From assembly GCF_910592395.1 (NCBI RefSeq), contig NC_088312.1, positions 16,127,292-16,191,291 of the forward strand: 64,000 bases of DNA. Reading direction: 5' to 3'. Below are positions 48,801 to 58,546 of this stretch, in pieces. Source of the DNA: Lineus longissimus (Eukaryota; Nemertea; Pilidiophora; Heteronemertea; Lineidae). The translations under genes and the position numbers were made by a program. How positions within the stretch are numbered: the stretch's first letter is position 1; each line of letters opens with the position of its first letter. The notes below the pieces were generated by a model. That model had not been told where the DNA came from and ran no database searches. It saw only the letters and a list, made by a program, of their open reading frames with translations.

Positions 48801-50155
48801 TTAGTGACAATGAGGAATCGCTCCAAAACATGATAGACATGGTGCGGGATTGGTGTATAAAGTGGCGTATGGAAGTGAACGTTGAAAAGACAAAAGTTAT
48901 GCACTTTCGTAGGAAATGTGAAGCGCCAACTAATTATGTATTTCATTTTGGAGAACATGATATTGAGCGAACTAATGCCTATCGTTATCTGGGTGTAGAA
49001 CTGAATGAATATTTAGATTATACCCACACTGCAGACGTGTTAGCGAAAGGGGCCTCAAAGGCTCTAGCAGGTATTTTAGTGAAGCATTTCTTGACGGCAA
49101 GAGGACTCATGTATAATTCGTATATATGCTTATATGACGCTCAGGTGGTGCCAGTGATGGACTACTGTTGCAGTGTTTGGGGTTTCAAAACTTATAGACA
49201 ATGTGAGAAAGTTCATTTGCGGTGTTTAAGATCCTTTCTAGGAGTTGGTAAATTTTCAGCTATACCGGCAATAGTGGGCGACATGGGTTCCATACCGCTG
49301 TCTATCAGGCATCATGTCAAGATGTGTAACTTGTGGTTTAAGCTGTGTACTTTGCCTGTTCATAGAATTGCCAAACACATATTTCTATGGGATTATGAGT
49401 TATCTAGACAAGGGAAAGATAACTGGTGCAAAAGTATAAAAACTATTTTGAACGATTGTAATATGACTAACATTTATGATGCTCCCATGCTACACAGGAC
49501 ATTCTCAGCAGCAGAAAATAGGGAGCTTTCAGGCCGGATAAGGGACTCTTTCATGGCAAATTATGTGGTTAAATGGAAAAATGAGCTGGTGAACATGCCA
49601 AAACTACGAACGTTTAAGTTGTTAAAACAGGAATTCGGTACGGAGAGATATGTTTTATTGCCACTAAGTAGGGCAAGTAGGTCTACAATAGCAAGAATGC
49701 GTAACGGTACATTCCCTCTAGGTATAGAATTAGGACGATATCGGGGTGTGCCGCTTGAAAATAGAACCTGTAAGAACTGTGGTGATGAAAAAGTGGAAGA
49801 TGAGTTCCATTTTCTTTTGGAGTGTACAAAATATAGCCGAGAACGGGTGGACTTGCTGTTGGATATTGGTGAAAATGTTGGTTCCATGGACCGGAGCGGT
49901 GGACTGAATGCGCTTCTGTCGAGTCCGGCAGTGGCAGGACGTGTAGCTAGCTATATACGACTCATCTACCAAATGCGTAAATAAACCGCCTCAAATCTTA
50001 AGTAGAATAAGTCGTGTATGGTCGGACCACCCCTCCCTTTGCCGCGGTCGACATGTTGCGCTCCCGTTAACAAATTATGAATTATTGTGTCTCGTAAGCC
50101 TTTGCAGGCTGGCTTTTTGTAAAAGGTGACACGTTAATAAAATATATATATATAC
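45851..50155 (+). pseudogene. LINE ORF2: apurinic endonuclease plus reverse transcriptase, interrupted
   Basis: The frame opens at 45851 and shows the endonuclease blocks GTWNVRGW (45890), ICETHL, GGVGVLVK, IVVIAGDFKGRIG and VVDFII up to 46569. A foreign segment (46570 to about 47134) then separates it from PDHSIV. It continues to 48283, where a one-base frameshift occurs just before the ISL..T.GKVY region, then runs 48308-49984 through the reverse transcriptase (GFRKGRSCEDH, VDFSKAFDMIDR, VRQGDSLSPTLF, YADD at 48778) to a C-terminal C-x2-C...H...C knuckle (CKNCGDE, about 49770). The 3' end has AATAAAATATATATATA near 50140. It is a non-LTR element of an endonuclease-bearing clade other than L2. 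Apart from the insertion and one frameshift it is intact. Confidence 0.88.
46570..47134. mobile_element. Insertion splitting the LINE endonuclease domain
   Basis: About 560 bases sit between the VVDFII block and the RTVEYNVLLMSDLVNPG block, which are contiguous in the decayed second LINE copy (near 52640-52730). TAGTA flanks both sides (about 46567 and 47131), a possible target duplication. Part of it (about 46975-47100) matches the inverted-repeat element at 61618: GCAAAACCTGCTGGGCCGATTTCTTCAA-type sequence. TAATTTTGACTATTC occurs twice inside (46619 and 47084). No transposase. Confidence 0.6.
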
Positions 50156-50880
50156 ACACTGTAGTACTCTGGATTAAAACGAGATGATATACCATCAAAT
50201 AAAGTCATAAACTAACCCTTCTTCTCTATACTGGATTTTATTATTCATGTTTCCGTAGCATCCACCATAGCTGGTCTGGTCCCTCCCTCAGAAACACCAT
50301 CACCCGCCCCCCCCAAAATACATCGAAAAGACAAAAGCAAACAAGCAAAGGTGAGAAAACATGCGTATTGGTCATTCTTAACGGCTGCACAGTGATAACT
50401 GATGACGTTATGGGGATTCCCCATTGTAGCGGGTGATTCAAATAACATACGGAATTAGACGTAGGTGCCCGTTTTCAGCTTTTAAAAGGCTACGGTGTTC
50501 TCCGTAGGTGCCCACATATGGGTTAATGAAGATACTGCAATAACATGGTTACTGGAAAAATCAGAAGAGGTGATATTGTTTTTTATCTCCAGACAGCCCA
50601 TTCAGAAATCAAAACTTTCGCAGCAAATTTTAAGGTTTACAACTTGAACATGTTGAATCAAGCTACAGTGCCGACCATTCGCAACTTCCCATTTCTTTTG
50701 CGAAATTCCTACAGATTTCTAGCTGAGTTCTTGCAAATTTGTGTGTGAAATACCATTCGTTTCGTAGGCGAATAATTTCCAAACGATCCTCTTGGGCAAT
50801 AATTATTGTGCGAAAAAGCGACACGAATTTTCAAAATCTTATTCTTACTGTTTGAAAAAATTTGTCTGCGAATTTTCGTT
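50156..50880. other. Unassigned DNA between LINE copies
   Basis: GTAGGTGCCC occurs twice (about 50461 and 50505). No gene recognised. Confidence 0.45.
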
Positions 50881-51008
50881 TTTGATTCTTACGTAACCCG
50901 AGCTCAAAGACCAGCCTAAAACTTGACCGAAAAATAGTCACGCATGAGTGTTCTCCGGAGTGACCCATCGTAACCGGTACAACTGACTGGCGAAAGACAT
51001 TACCCACA

Positions 51009-52788
51009 ATGGCATCACAGTCGAAAAAACCTAGTGACGACTTTGAAACTTTTTTGCGAAAATCGTTTGGTGATTTACAGCAGTCAATGAAGCAGATGTC
51101 CACTGAGCAAAGTAAACAAACGGAACAAATAGATCAACTTACAAAGACATAAGAATAGCCAGCAACTGAGCAAATGAGATAAACAGGGAGGGGAAATAAA
51201 AACTCTTTCAGATGCCGTGAGGGACAATCGAATGAAGTACGGCAACTCAAGGCAGCGAATGAAAATGTACGTAAAACGCTGGATGAACAAATTCAGCGAA
51301 ACAGGCAACAAGAAAAAGACCTTAAGAATGCCAAGAAAGACACAAAAGCCCTAGAAACTCTGCGCTTAGAGTTGCAAACTGAAATAATGTAAAATGCGTG
51401 TTCAATGCCTAAAGCCGCTGAAAAAACGACGAAAGCTGTCTTATCATCGCAAATCTACCTGTAGTAGGAAATGAGGATGCGGTTGAATAGGCTCGGGCCC
51501 TAGTTGCGCTTCTGAAATTGCAGCCCCGACCAGAGGTGGCTGACGCAGTTCGCTGGAAATCGTGCATTGACGGTAAAACGGGGTTGATTAAAATGGCATT
51601 CAAAACTAAGGAGGATAAGTCTGAGGTTTTAAACTCAAAGAAAAGTTGGCTAAATGCGCTGGGTATGAATGGGTATGGAAACAGCCATACAAAACGAAAA
51701 GTGAGGTCATCAGCAACAACTACATGCAAACTTTCTGAAACTCATACCAGAGGGACAAAAGTTTCGCGTAAATGGAAACAGTCTGGTATTGGTAACCGAG
51801 ACCACAACTGCAACGAAGGATACTGGGGCAGATAGTAATAAAGCATAAAAAAACCTAAAACGTCACCGCCAAACAAGGGGATTACGGAATGTGGAAATAC
51901 GGCTCACGGTGAGGCCATGTAAACTTTATACGAGCGAAACGATAGTGACCAAGACGGCGACGGTGATAAGGAGACTAGAGAATAGGGTTCAAGCTAGTCA
52001 TTTTCGGATGACTCCATGTTAATTGGTCAGTGGAACGTGAATGGATGGACAGAAACTAGCGAGCACCCGCTCAAATGGACATAGTTAAAAATGCCAATCC
52101 TGATGTGCTCATGGTAAGCGAAACCCATCTGCGGGACAAAAATGTGATAGACGGACCTAAACCCGAGAGCAGTATGATGATCTAGGGGTGTGGGTGTGCT
52201 CGTGAAGCAGTCTTTACTGAGACTATATGATGATAATATCATTGACTGTGGCTTTGTAGGAATGATATCGTTACGCTTTTCAGAAAGGGAAAAAAAACTC
52301 TTTCATTCCTCGTATGAGGAACCTATCTGCCTCCTGAGGGATCATCCCGCGGAAATGTCGCTCAGGAGTTCTACGACATGCTACTCTCGCAAGTCTATAC
52401 ATACTAGAATAACAAACCTCTGTTTATCAGTGGAGTTTTTAATGGCAGAATCGGTAACAAAGAGGACAACGCGCACTGCCCTACTAGAGACTGCATTGAT
52501 GTATCTATTAATATGTTTGGTGTAAACCTGCTAGAATTTCTCGAGGATACCAACATGTGCGTTCTGAACGGAAGAGACGGTTTAAGTAATAACTTTACGT
52601 GCGATTCACGTTTCAACTGAAGGTTGATCAGTGGTGGACTATATGATAACCCAGGGAAATCAACTCTCGAATTTTTATAGCACTGAATTTCAACTGATGA
52701 GTGAATTGGTTAACCCTGGAGGCTTTGGGTCAAAATAGTGCATGCCAGACCACTCTCTGTTGGTAACTAAATGGTGTATGTCCAATCT
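51009..52788 (+). pseudogene. Second LINE copy: decayed ORF1 and 5' part of ORF2
   Basis: The sequence at 51009 encodes an ORF1 start (DDFETFLRKSFGDL) parallel to that of the LINE at 44894 (SDFEKFVRGAFADL), followed by frameshifted coiled-coil and RRM regions to about 51930. ORF2 endonuclease landmarks follow in broken frames (WNVNGWT near 52034, ETHLRDK near 52120, GVGVLVK near 52186, MPDHSLL near 52741). Many stops and indels show it is much older than the first copy or a diverged subfamily. It is cut at 52788 by family A copy A7. Confidence 0.75.
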
Positions 52789-53828
52789 AATGAAATGGCC
52801 AGGGCCATTGTGCTCACCTCATGTGGAGGAAAGATGGATAAAGAGCATGGTATTGTGTCATGTAGTGTTAGGTTTGATGTAGGTCCAAGCAATTACAATT
52901 TCCCCAAAATGGCCAATTTACAGTACATTCGACCTCTGTGACCTTGAAAAGTAGGTCAAATCAAAGAAGACCCGGGTGACACATTGAATGGTTGCTAGAA
53001 TTAGATGTACCTATGATATAAAATTGGTGCCAATCGGGCAAGTCATTACTAGGAATAATGGCATTTTGAAGAATTTAGGATTTGGCCCCCTCCCTGGAGG
53101 CCAAACGGCAAATCAGATTGCACCAAACTTCGGTACCTGAGATCACCTGACCAAGGGGTACATGTGTACTTAATTTGTGATCAATAGTCATTGCAGTTAA
53201 GAAACGTGCCATAGTTACGGCCTGACGGCGAATTTACGCCATTTGACCTCTGTGACCTTGACAAGAAGGTCAAATTAAAAACCTGTGTGACATATACTGT
53301 ATGGTGGTTAGATGTACCCATGATATCAAATTGGTGGCAATCGGGCAAGAAGTTAAGGAATAATCACATTTTTAAGGTTTTTGGATTTTGCCCCCTGGTG
53401 GTCAAGTGGTGAATCATATTGGACCAAACTTCGGTCCCTGAGATCACCTGACTAAGGGGTAAATGTGTACCAAATTTGGTATCAATAGTCATTGCAGTTT
53501 AGAAACGTGCCATCGTCACATCCTAACGGCCAATTTACACCATTTGACCTCTGTGACCTTGAAAAGGAGGTCAAATCAAAAACCCGGAGGATATATGATG
53601 CACCTTTGCTAGAAGTACCTACCATATTTTTTTCAAAATTTCCCGACTACTATTAAGGGAGATATTGCATATTTTCACTTTTAACGTTTGGCCCCCTGGT
53701 GGCCAAACCATGAAACGAATCGGACCGAAACTTGGTCTCCAAGGTGTCATTACATAAGGGTAAATGTGTACCAAGTTTCAACTCAATAGCTCTAACAGTT
53801 ACGAAACGTGCCCTGCTAACGGACGACG

Positions 53829-53890
<62 letters not shown>

Positions 53891-53934
53891 ACGCCACGGT
53901 ATGGGATAAGCTCACCTCTCCTAAGAGGTGAGCT
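52789..53934 (+). mobile_element. Family A element, copy A7, inside the decayed LINE
   Basis: Full structure: AATGAAATGGCCAGGGCCATTGTGCTCACC tip region, three modules (receptor-like blocks at about 52930, 53244 and 53545; exact GCCCCCTGGTGGCCA at 53691), a long (GAC)n run (about 53821-53889) and a perfect 11-base stem ending AAGAGGTGAGCT. LINE sequence resumes on the right. It is near identical to copy A9 at 62028, pointing to recent activity. Confidence 0.7.
53821..53889 (+). repeat. (GAC)n microsatellite in copy A7
   Basis: About 69 bases of GAC/CGA repeats directly before the 3' hairpin of the element. The polyarginine open frame across it is a by-product of the repeat. Confidence 0.9.
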
Positions 53935-54765
53935 AATAAAAATGAATAAAACGTCTAATAGGAAAAAACACCACAGAAACGAAAATAATACGGTAACAAC
54001 AAGGAAGTAGACGATTTTTTTTTAAACATCCTTTAAAGTCCTTGAATGGGAACATTTAGTCATGACATTCTTTTATAAATGTACTGTAGGCTTCGTCTAT
54101 CTGATCCTGTGCATTGAAACGATTATAACTCATACTCAATAGCGCATTTTCTTTTCCTTTGATTAGAGAAGAAGTCCTCCAAAAGAAATGCGCTATTGAA
54201 TATGAGTTATAATCTTTTCAATGCACAGGATCAGATAGACGAGGCCTACAGTACATTTATAAAAGAATGTCATGACTAAATGTTCCCATTCAAGGACGTT
54301 AAAGGATGTTTAAAAAAAACAGTTACGAATGGCAAAACCGTGGTGGTGTGCAGAATTGAAGGAACGATGGAATCAAAGTAAAATAGCAGAGAGAAGCTAT
54401 CTGAATTCTAAGAGCGGGACCTACGGGATCTAAGAGTCTTTCTGTAGACTTGAACGCCGATATCACTCAAATCAAATGAGAGATATACAGCGAACGGAAA
54501 CCGAAAATCCCAGACAATTCTGGCGTGAAATAAACCTTTTAGGACCGGGTAAAATTCCAAGGAAACTATTTATGCGGCTCAAATGGTGTAATATCCCAAG
54601 ATAAGAATGATATTATGGACATATGGGTCCAGGAGTACAAAAGGTTAATGGGACAGATTCAGTTGACTCGGTGATTTTTGCGCCTCCCATGGATTATGGC
54701 CCGCTAAATATGCCAATAAGTAGGCGGGAGGTATGGAAAACAATAAGTAAAATTAACTAGAGGCC
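53935..54765 (+). pseudogene. Second LINE copy, ORF2 continued
   Basis: From 54186 the sequence parallels the first LINE's region between endonuclease and reverse transcriptase: QDQIDEAYSTFIKE (first copy QDEIDTAYGTVVDI), KPWWCAEL (KPWWHMEL), NPRQFWREINLLGPGK (NPKEFWRRIKAFGPGK). Stops and frameshifts are frequent and the copy ends near 54765, before the reverse transcriptase core. Confidence 0.7.
54015..54319. repeat. 140-base inverted duplication within the decayed LINE
   Basis: The left arm (54015-54155) is the reverse complement of the right arm (54181-54319) with about 96% identity and a 25-base spacer. The right arm is in the coding sense of the LINE, so the left arm is an added antisense copy. 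A transcript through it would fold into a long hairpin. Confidence 0.85.
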
Positions 54766-55119
54766 TGGCGGCCTGAATAGCTACGCTGGCGGAATTTAAT
54801 AGCAAGGAATGAGATGAATGACAAGAAAATGTAGCAAGTAGTATATGCGAGTACCAGAATGTAGGTTTATGGTAGATAGGGAGATGTAGACAGACTAGAT
54901 GGAATCAAGCCTAGACAAATGGGGCCAAATTCATTGAGGGCGTTCAGCTTAAAACAACGTTTAACTTCTGAATAGACAGATTCAGGTCCTTCATGTAAAT
55001 CTTCACAGAATATGAATAGGCCCTATAACCAATCAGGGAGAAGTTACACACGTCTAATGAATTTGGCCACTGGGGTGGATGACAGTTGTGAAGGTTTTAT
55101 TTGAACTGCAGTGAATGAA
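54766..55119. other. Unassigned DNA with a GGCC-type element tip
   Basis: AGAGGCCTGGCGGCCTG followed by AATAGCTACGCTGG at about 54758 resembles the tip at 7989 and the family A/B 5' ends in layout. No 3' partner found. Confidence 0.35.
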
Positions 55120-55540
55120 GTAGTTGAGGGGTTCTTGTGTCCTCTGCTCTTCAATACCTTCAGTGCCTTTGCTCCAACTGTGTTTAAGCAGACAAGCGCA
55201 AAACTGCTCTTTCAATACCTTTAGTTTGATACTATTAATGCGACTGCCTACCTCTAACGGTGTTTAAGTTGTTTAGTAGGTCATAAAAGTAGACCAGGGT
55301 AAACCTACTCTTAAACACTTTTAGTTTGATATCAAACACGGATGACACCTTTCGCTGTAACCGTCTCCAAGTAGGTCAGTTGGTTATAAAAATGGGTTAG
55401 CACAAACCTACCGTTTATTATCTTTAGTTCGATACCAAACACGACTACTTTAGCTACAACAGTCTTAAAGTAGGGCAGACGGTCATAAAAGTACGTCAGT
55501 ACAAATCTCTCCTTTATTACCTTGAGTTTAGATTAGTTCT
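55120..55540. repeat. ~103-base diverged tandem repeat, about four copies
   Basis: TTTAGTT(T/C)GATA(C/T) with AAACACG(A/G) and GGTCATAAAAGTA blocks recurs near 55220, 55320, 55426 and 55522. Confidence 0.55.
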
Positions 55541-55557
55541 TGTGACACTGCCCTATT

Positions 55558-55940
55558 CCCTCCCATTAGGCTACAATGCAGTCTGTAGATTGTGACATGA
55601 GGCATGATGCCGTCTCTAAAATCACCCTCTCTACTCTCATATCAATCAGGCTACAATGAGGTATCTTACTTGATTGTGACATGAGGCATGATGCCGACTC
55701 TTTCATCACCCACTTCTCTTATTTCAATCAGGCTACAACGAAGTCTTACTTGACTGTGACATCAGGCATGATAACGTCTCATACATCACGCTCTTTTCTC
55801 ATATCAATCAGGCTACAATGTGGTCACTTACTGGATTGTGACATCACCCTCTTGTCTCATATCATTCAGGCGACAATGCGGTCTCTTACTTGATTGTGAC
55901 AAGAGGCATGATGACATCTCTTACATCACCACACCCCTTG
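55558..55940. repeat. ~80-base minisatellite, about five copies
   Basis: Units contain CAGGC(T/G)ACAATG, (T)CTTACTTGATTGTGACAT and AGGCATGATG(C/A)C, followed by TCATATCAATCAGG. Copies start near 55566, 55647, 55731, 55809 and 55867; the fourth is shortened. Confidence 0.7.
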
Positions 55941-56044
55941 CCTCTCGACCCAGGGTCGAGCGCGACAGTAAAGGGGTAGGAATTTTAACTCGACCTAAGG
56001 TCGAGCATGACACTAGTATAAGGGTTAAAGGTTGCATGTTCTAG

Positions 56045-57225
56045 AGTTTAGGTTTAATAGGCAAGCTTTATTTTTTAATATTATAATAAATAAAAATTCA
56101 GAGATGCCTATTCAATTTCAAGGCTTCTTTATTCAATCAACTTGCATAATACAGTAAAACAAGACCAGAATGTGAAGGACAAATCAGCTAAGATACAGCG
56201 TCTTCTTTCCCGATCCTGCCAATCTTATGATTGATTGGTTTCGTGTCACCAGTTCCACAGCATTCACAGCAACACTACTTTACCAGTGGAGACCACCAGA
56301 ATGACTCGTAGATTATAGACTGCATCATCCTGTAAACATGAGAAAAAATAGCACTTTGTAAAAAAACACCATCAAAATAAGATATTTATTATCAACATTC
56401 CCGATTATGTTACAAAAACAATGGGAAGTCTGTGCTGATACTCGAAAACTGTTAGAGGATATACAACCCTGTATGGCTTGCTGTTCATGTTGGTGATAAG
56501 GTAAAACATAAATGTACAAAAAAAGATCATTACCTTTGTGAAAAACTAGTGAAATGGTGGGGGGGGGGGGGTAAATAAAGTTAATAAATTTGAAAAAGTT
56601 CACCCTAATTTACTAACGTTCACCTTGGTAGAGTTTGGACACATGGCTTGCAATACATACTTTACTTACCTGCACATATGTTGCAGTGTATTGCATTTGT
56701 TCATGTACCGGTATCGGGTAGACCAGCATAGACTGAGAATGTCAGTTTTATTGTTCATTAAAAATACCTCGCAATTCCACCAGAGTACTTCGTCGCTATT
56801 ATTTGTATACTCTGACCAGTGTAACTATCAAAGGTGTACGACATCATTGTTATTTTGACAAGAAACATGAGAAAACGTCAACTTCTTGTGGAGCGGTCCG
56901 CCATGTTTGTTCATCTAGCGTTCGGGTTTGTTTTGATTACGTCAATGATGTTTATAAATACAAAGAGGCTATTCTTATAACAAAGTTTTGTCTGGATTTC
57001 AAAGTCATTCTCTGTAGTTGTTATATCTATGTGTAATAGATAATTGTGAAGTATTACGATTATTTCATTCTGATGATTGGGAAGAATTTTTTGCAACACC
57101 GTTTTGTGTATAAAATGTACTATGGCGTTCATGTGTGTTTTGATCTTCGACTTCCGACTCAATGACTGAGCAAATTAAACGAGACAGAAAGCCAAAAACG
57201 GTAACACTTCCTACGGGAGTCATTC
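56045..57225. repeat. Segmental duplicate 2 (paralogue of 22885-24620)
   Basis: It shares ordered blocks with 22885-24620, including the minus-strand AATAAA (complement 56128-56133), GGAGACCACCAGAATGAC, TTGAAAAAGTTCACCC, TCTGACCAGTGT and TATAAAATGT. It lacks the 0.4 kb MITE, so it marks the empty site. On the minus strand TTTACAG before GATGATG (about 56330) looks like a splice acceptor. At the right edge a 61-codon frame (57162-57347, ATG) has a weak counterpart in copy 1. A (G)n run lies at about 56556-56571. Confidence 0.65.
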
Positions 57226-58546
57226 TATACTATGACTTTTCAAATAACAGCTGTCATGGCCAATTGTACCTAGCAAATCACGAGAAAATACAGAGAAAAC
57301 TCACCCTGGTTTTCTGTCAAAACGTCTACTACCACTACTGTACGTAGATGAACTGAGCACATGAACCTGGAATTCTCTACGTGTCAAGAAGAAGCCAGGT
57401 GTGCAACGGATGGCTGCCTGACTTGGCGGCGGCGGCAAGGCTATGGCCAATCAGCTTTCGTCTTGATGTCACATGATTTCAAATGGCAGCCTAAAGTGGC
57501 GGAAAAGTTGCTACTGGACGCCAATTCTGGGCAGGTGTGCTCTGACTGGGATCCACTGGCCGCCAACTTTGGCGTCGAGAGGCGTCAGCCGAACGCTTCT
57601 TGTCGCCAAAGTTGGCGGCTAGTGCGCTGCAGGCTTTAGCCAGGTTGACTGCTTATGTTTGAGTGTAACACTTATCTTTCTTCAAAAGACGCATCAGGTA
57701 CCCGTGTCATATTTCTTGTTGATTTCTGCCTATAAATTATATCATCATTCATTGATTGTGGGTACTCAATAGTGCAAATTACAAATAATTTTTCTTACAC
57801 AATTGTATCATCGTCACCCAGGGATGTTAGGGTTCAAAAATGGCGCCATAGGCTAAAACCGCAATGGATACCCCTAAGGATGACCTCATCCCCCTCCCAA
57901 CGTCTCATAATATCTCCACTCAAGGTCTTAGAATCCAAATACTGTATGCACTCGGATCGACCACACCGATAACACTGTGAAATCGAAGAATCGGATAATA
58001 AAAACAGATAATTGAGGAGTGTCAACTTGTTTCAGAAATTTGGTTCAGTGAGGTTGTTACCTCAGCAATTACTCGACTCGTGGTATTGGGAAATGTTGAC
58101 AGTCTCACCAATATAACCTGTTGGAATGATCCACAAGCGTAAAAATTGTAAACCGGAGAGTCGCAAGCAGTTTTAAATAAGGAGGCAGCGCGTAATTCCT
58201 CCTAGTTTCTAATTCGGGGTCATCCCTCACAAGAATGATGTTTGCCAATCAAACCGATATCGCTGATATAATTATAAGTCGTTTTAGAAGTCATTCGGAT
58301 GGTGGCGATCACGAAAAACCCTTTCTCTGCGAATTGCACGCCTGTGTGCAATTTCATGTTGCCAAGCCAACATCAAGAAACTCATCTCCGATGAGCGCCG
58401 TGCTAAAATTGAACTGAAAGAACCAGTCCAATTAGAGTTAAGACTGCCCCAGAGGTGTCTCAAATCTAAGATTAGATTTGAGTGGGCCACCTGACTTAAG
58501 CATATTTATGAATATGATTTATTTTAAGCAAGTACCCCACCTAAAC
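57226..58546. other. Unassigned DNA with a 16-base stem hairpin
   Basis: GCCGCCAACTTTGGCG (about 57560) and its complement CGCCAAAGTTGGCGGC (about 57603) form a perfect 16-base stem with a ~27-base loop. No gene recognised otherwise. Confidence 0.5.

Noticed and set aside
53732-54010. 92-codon frame with a long polyarginine run
   Set aside because: It is the translation of the (GAC)n microsatellite at the end of copy A7.
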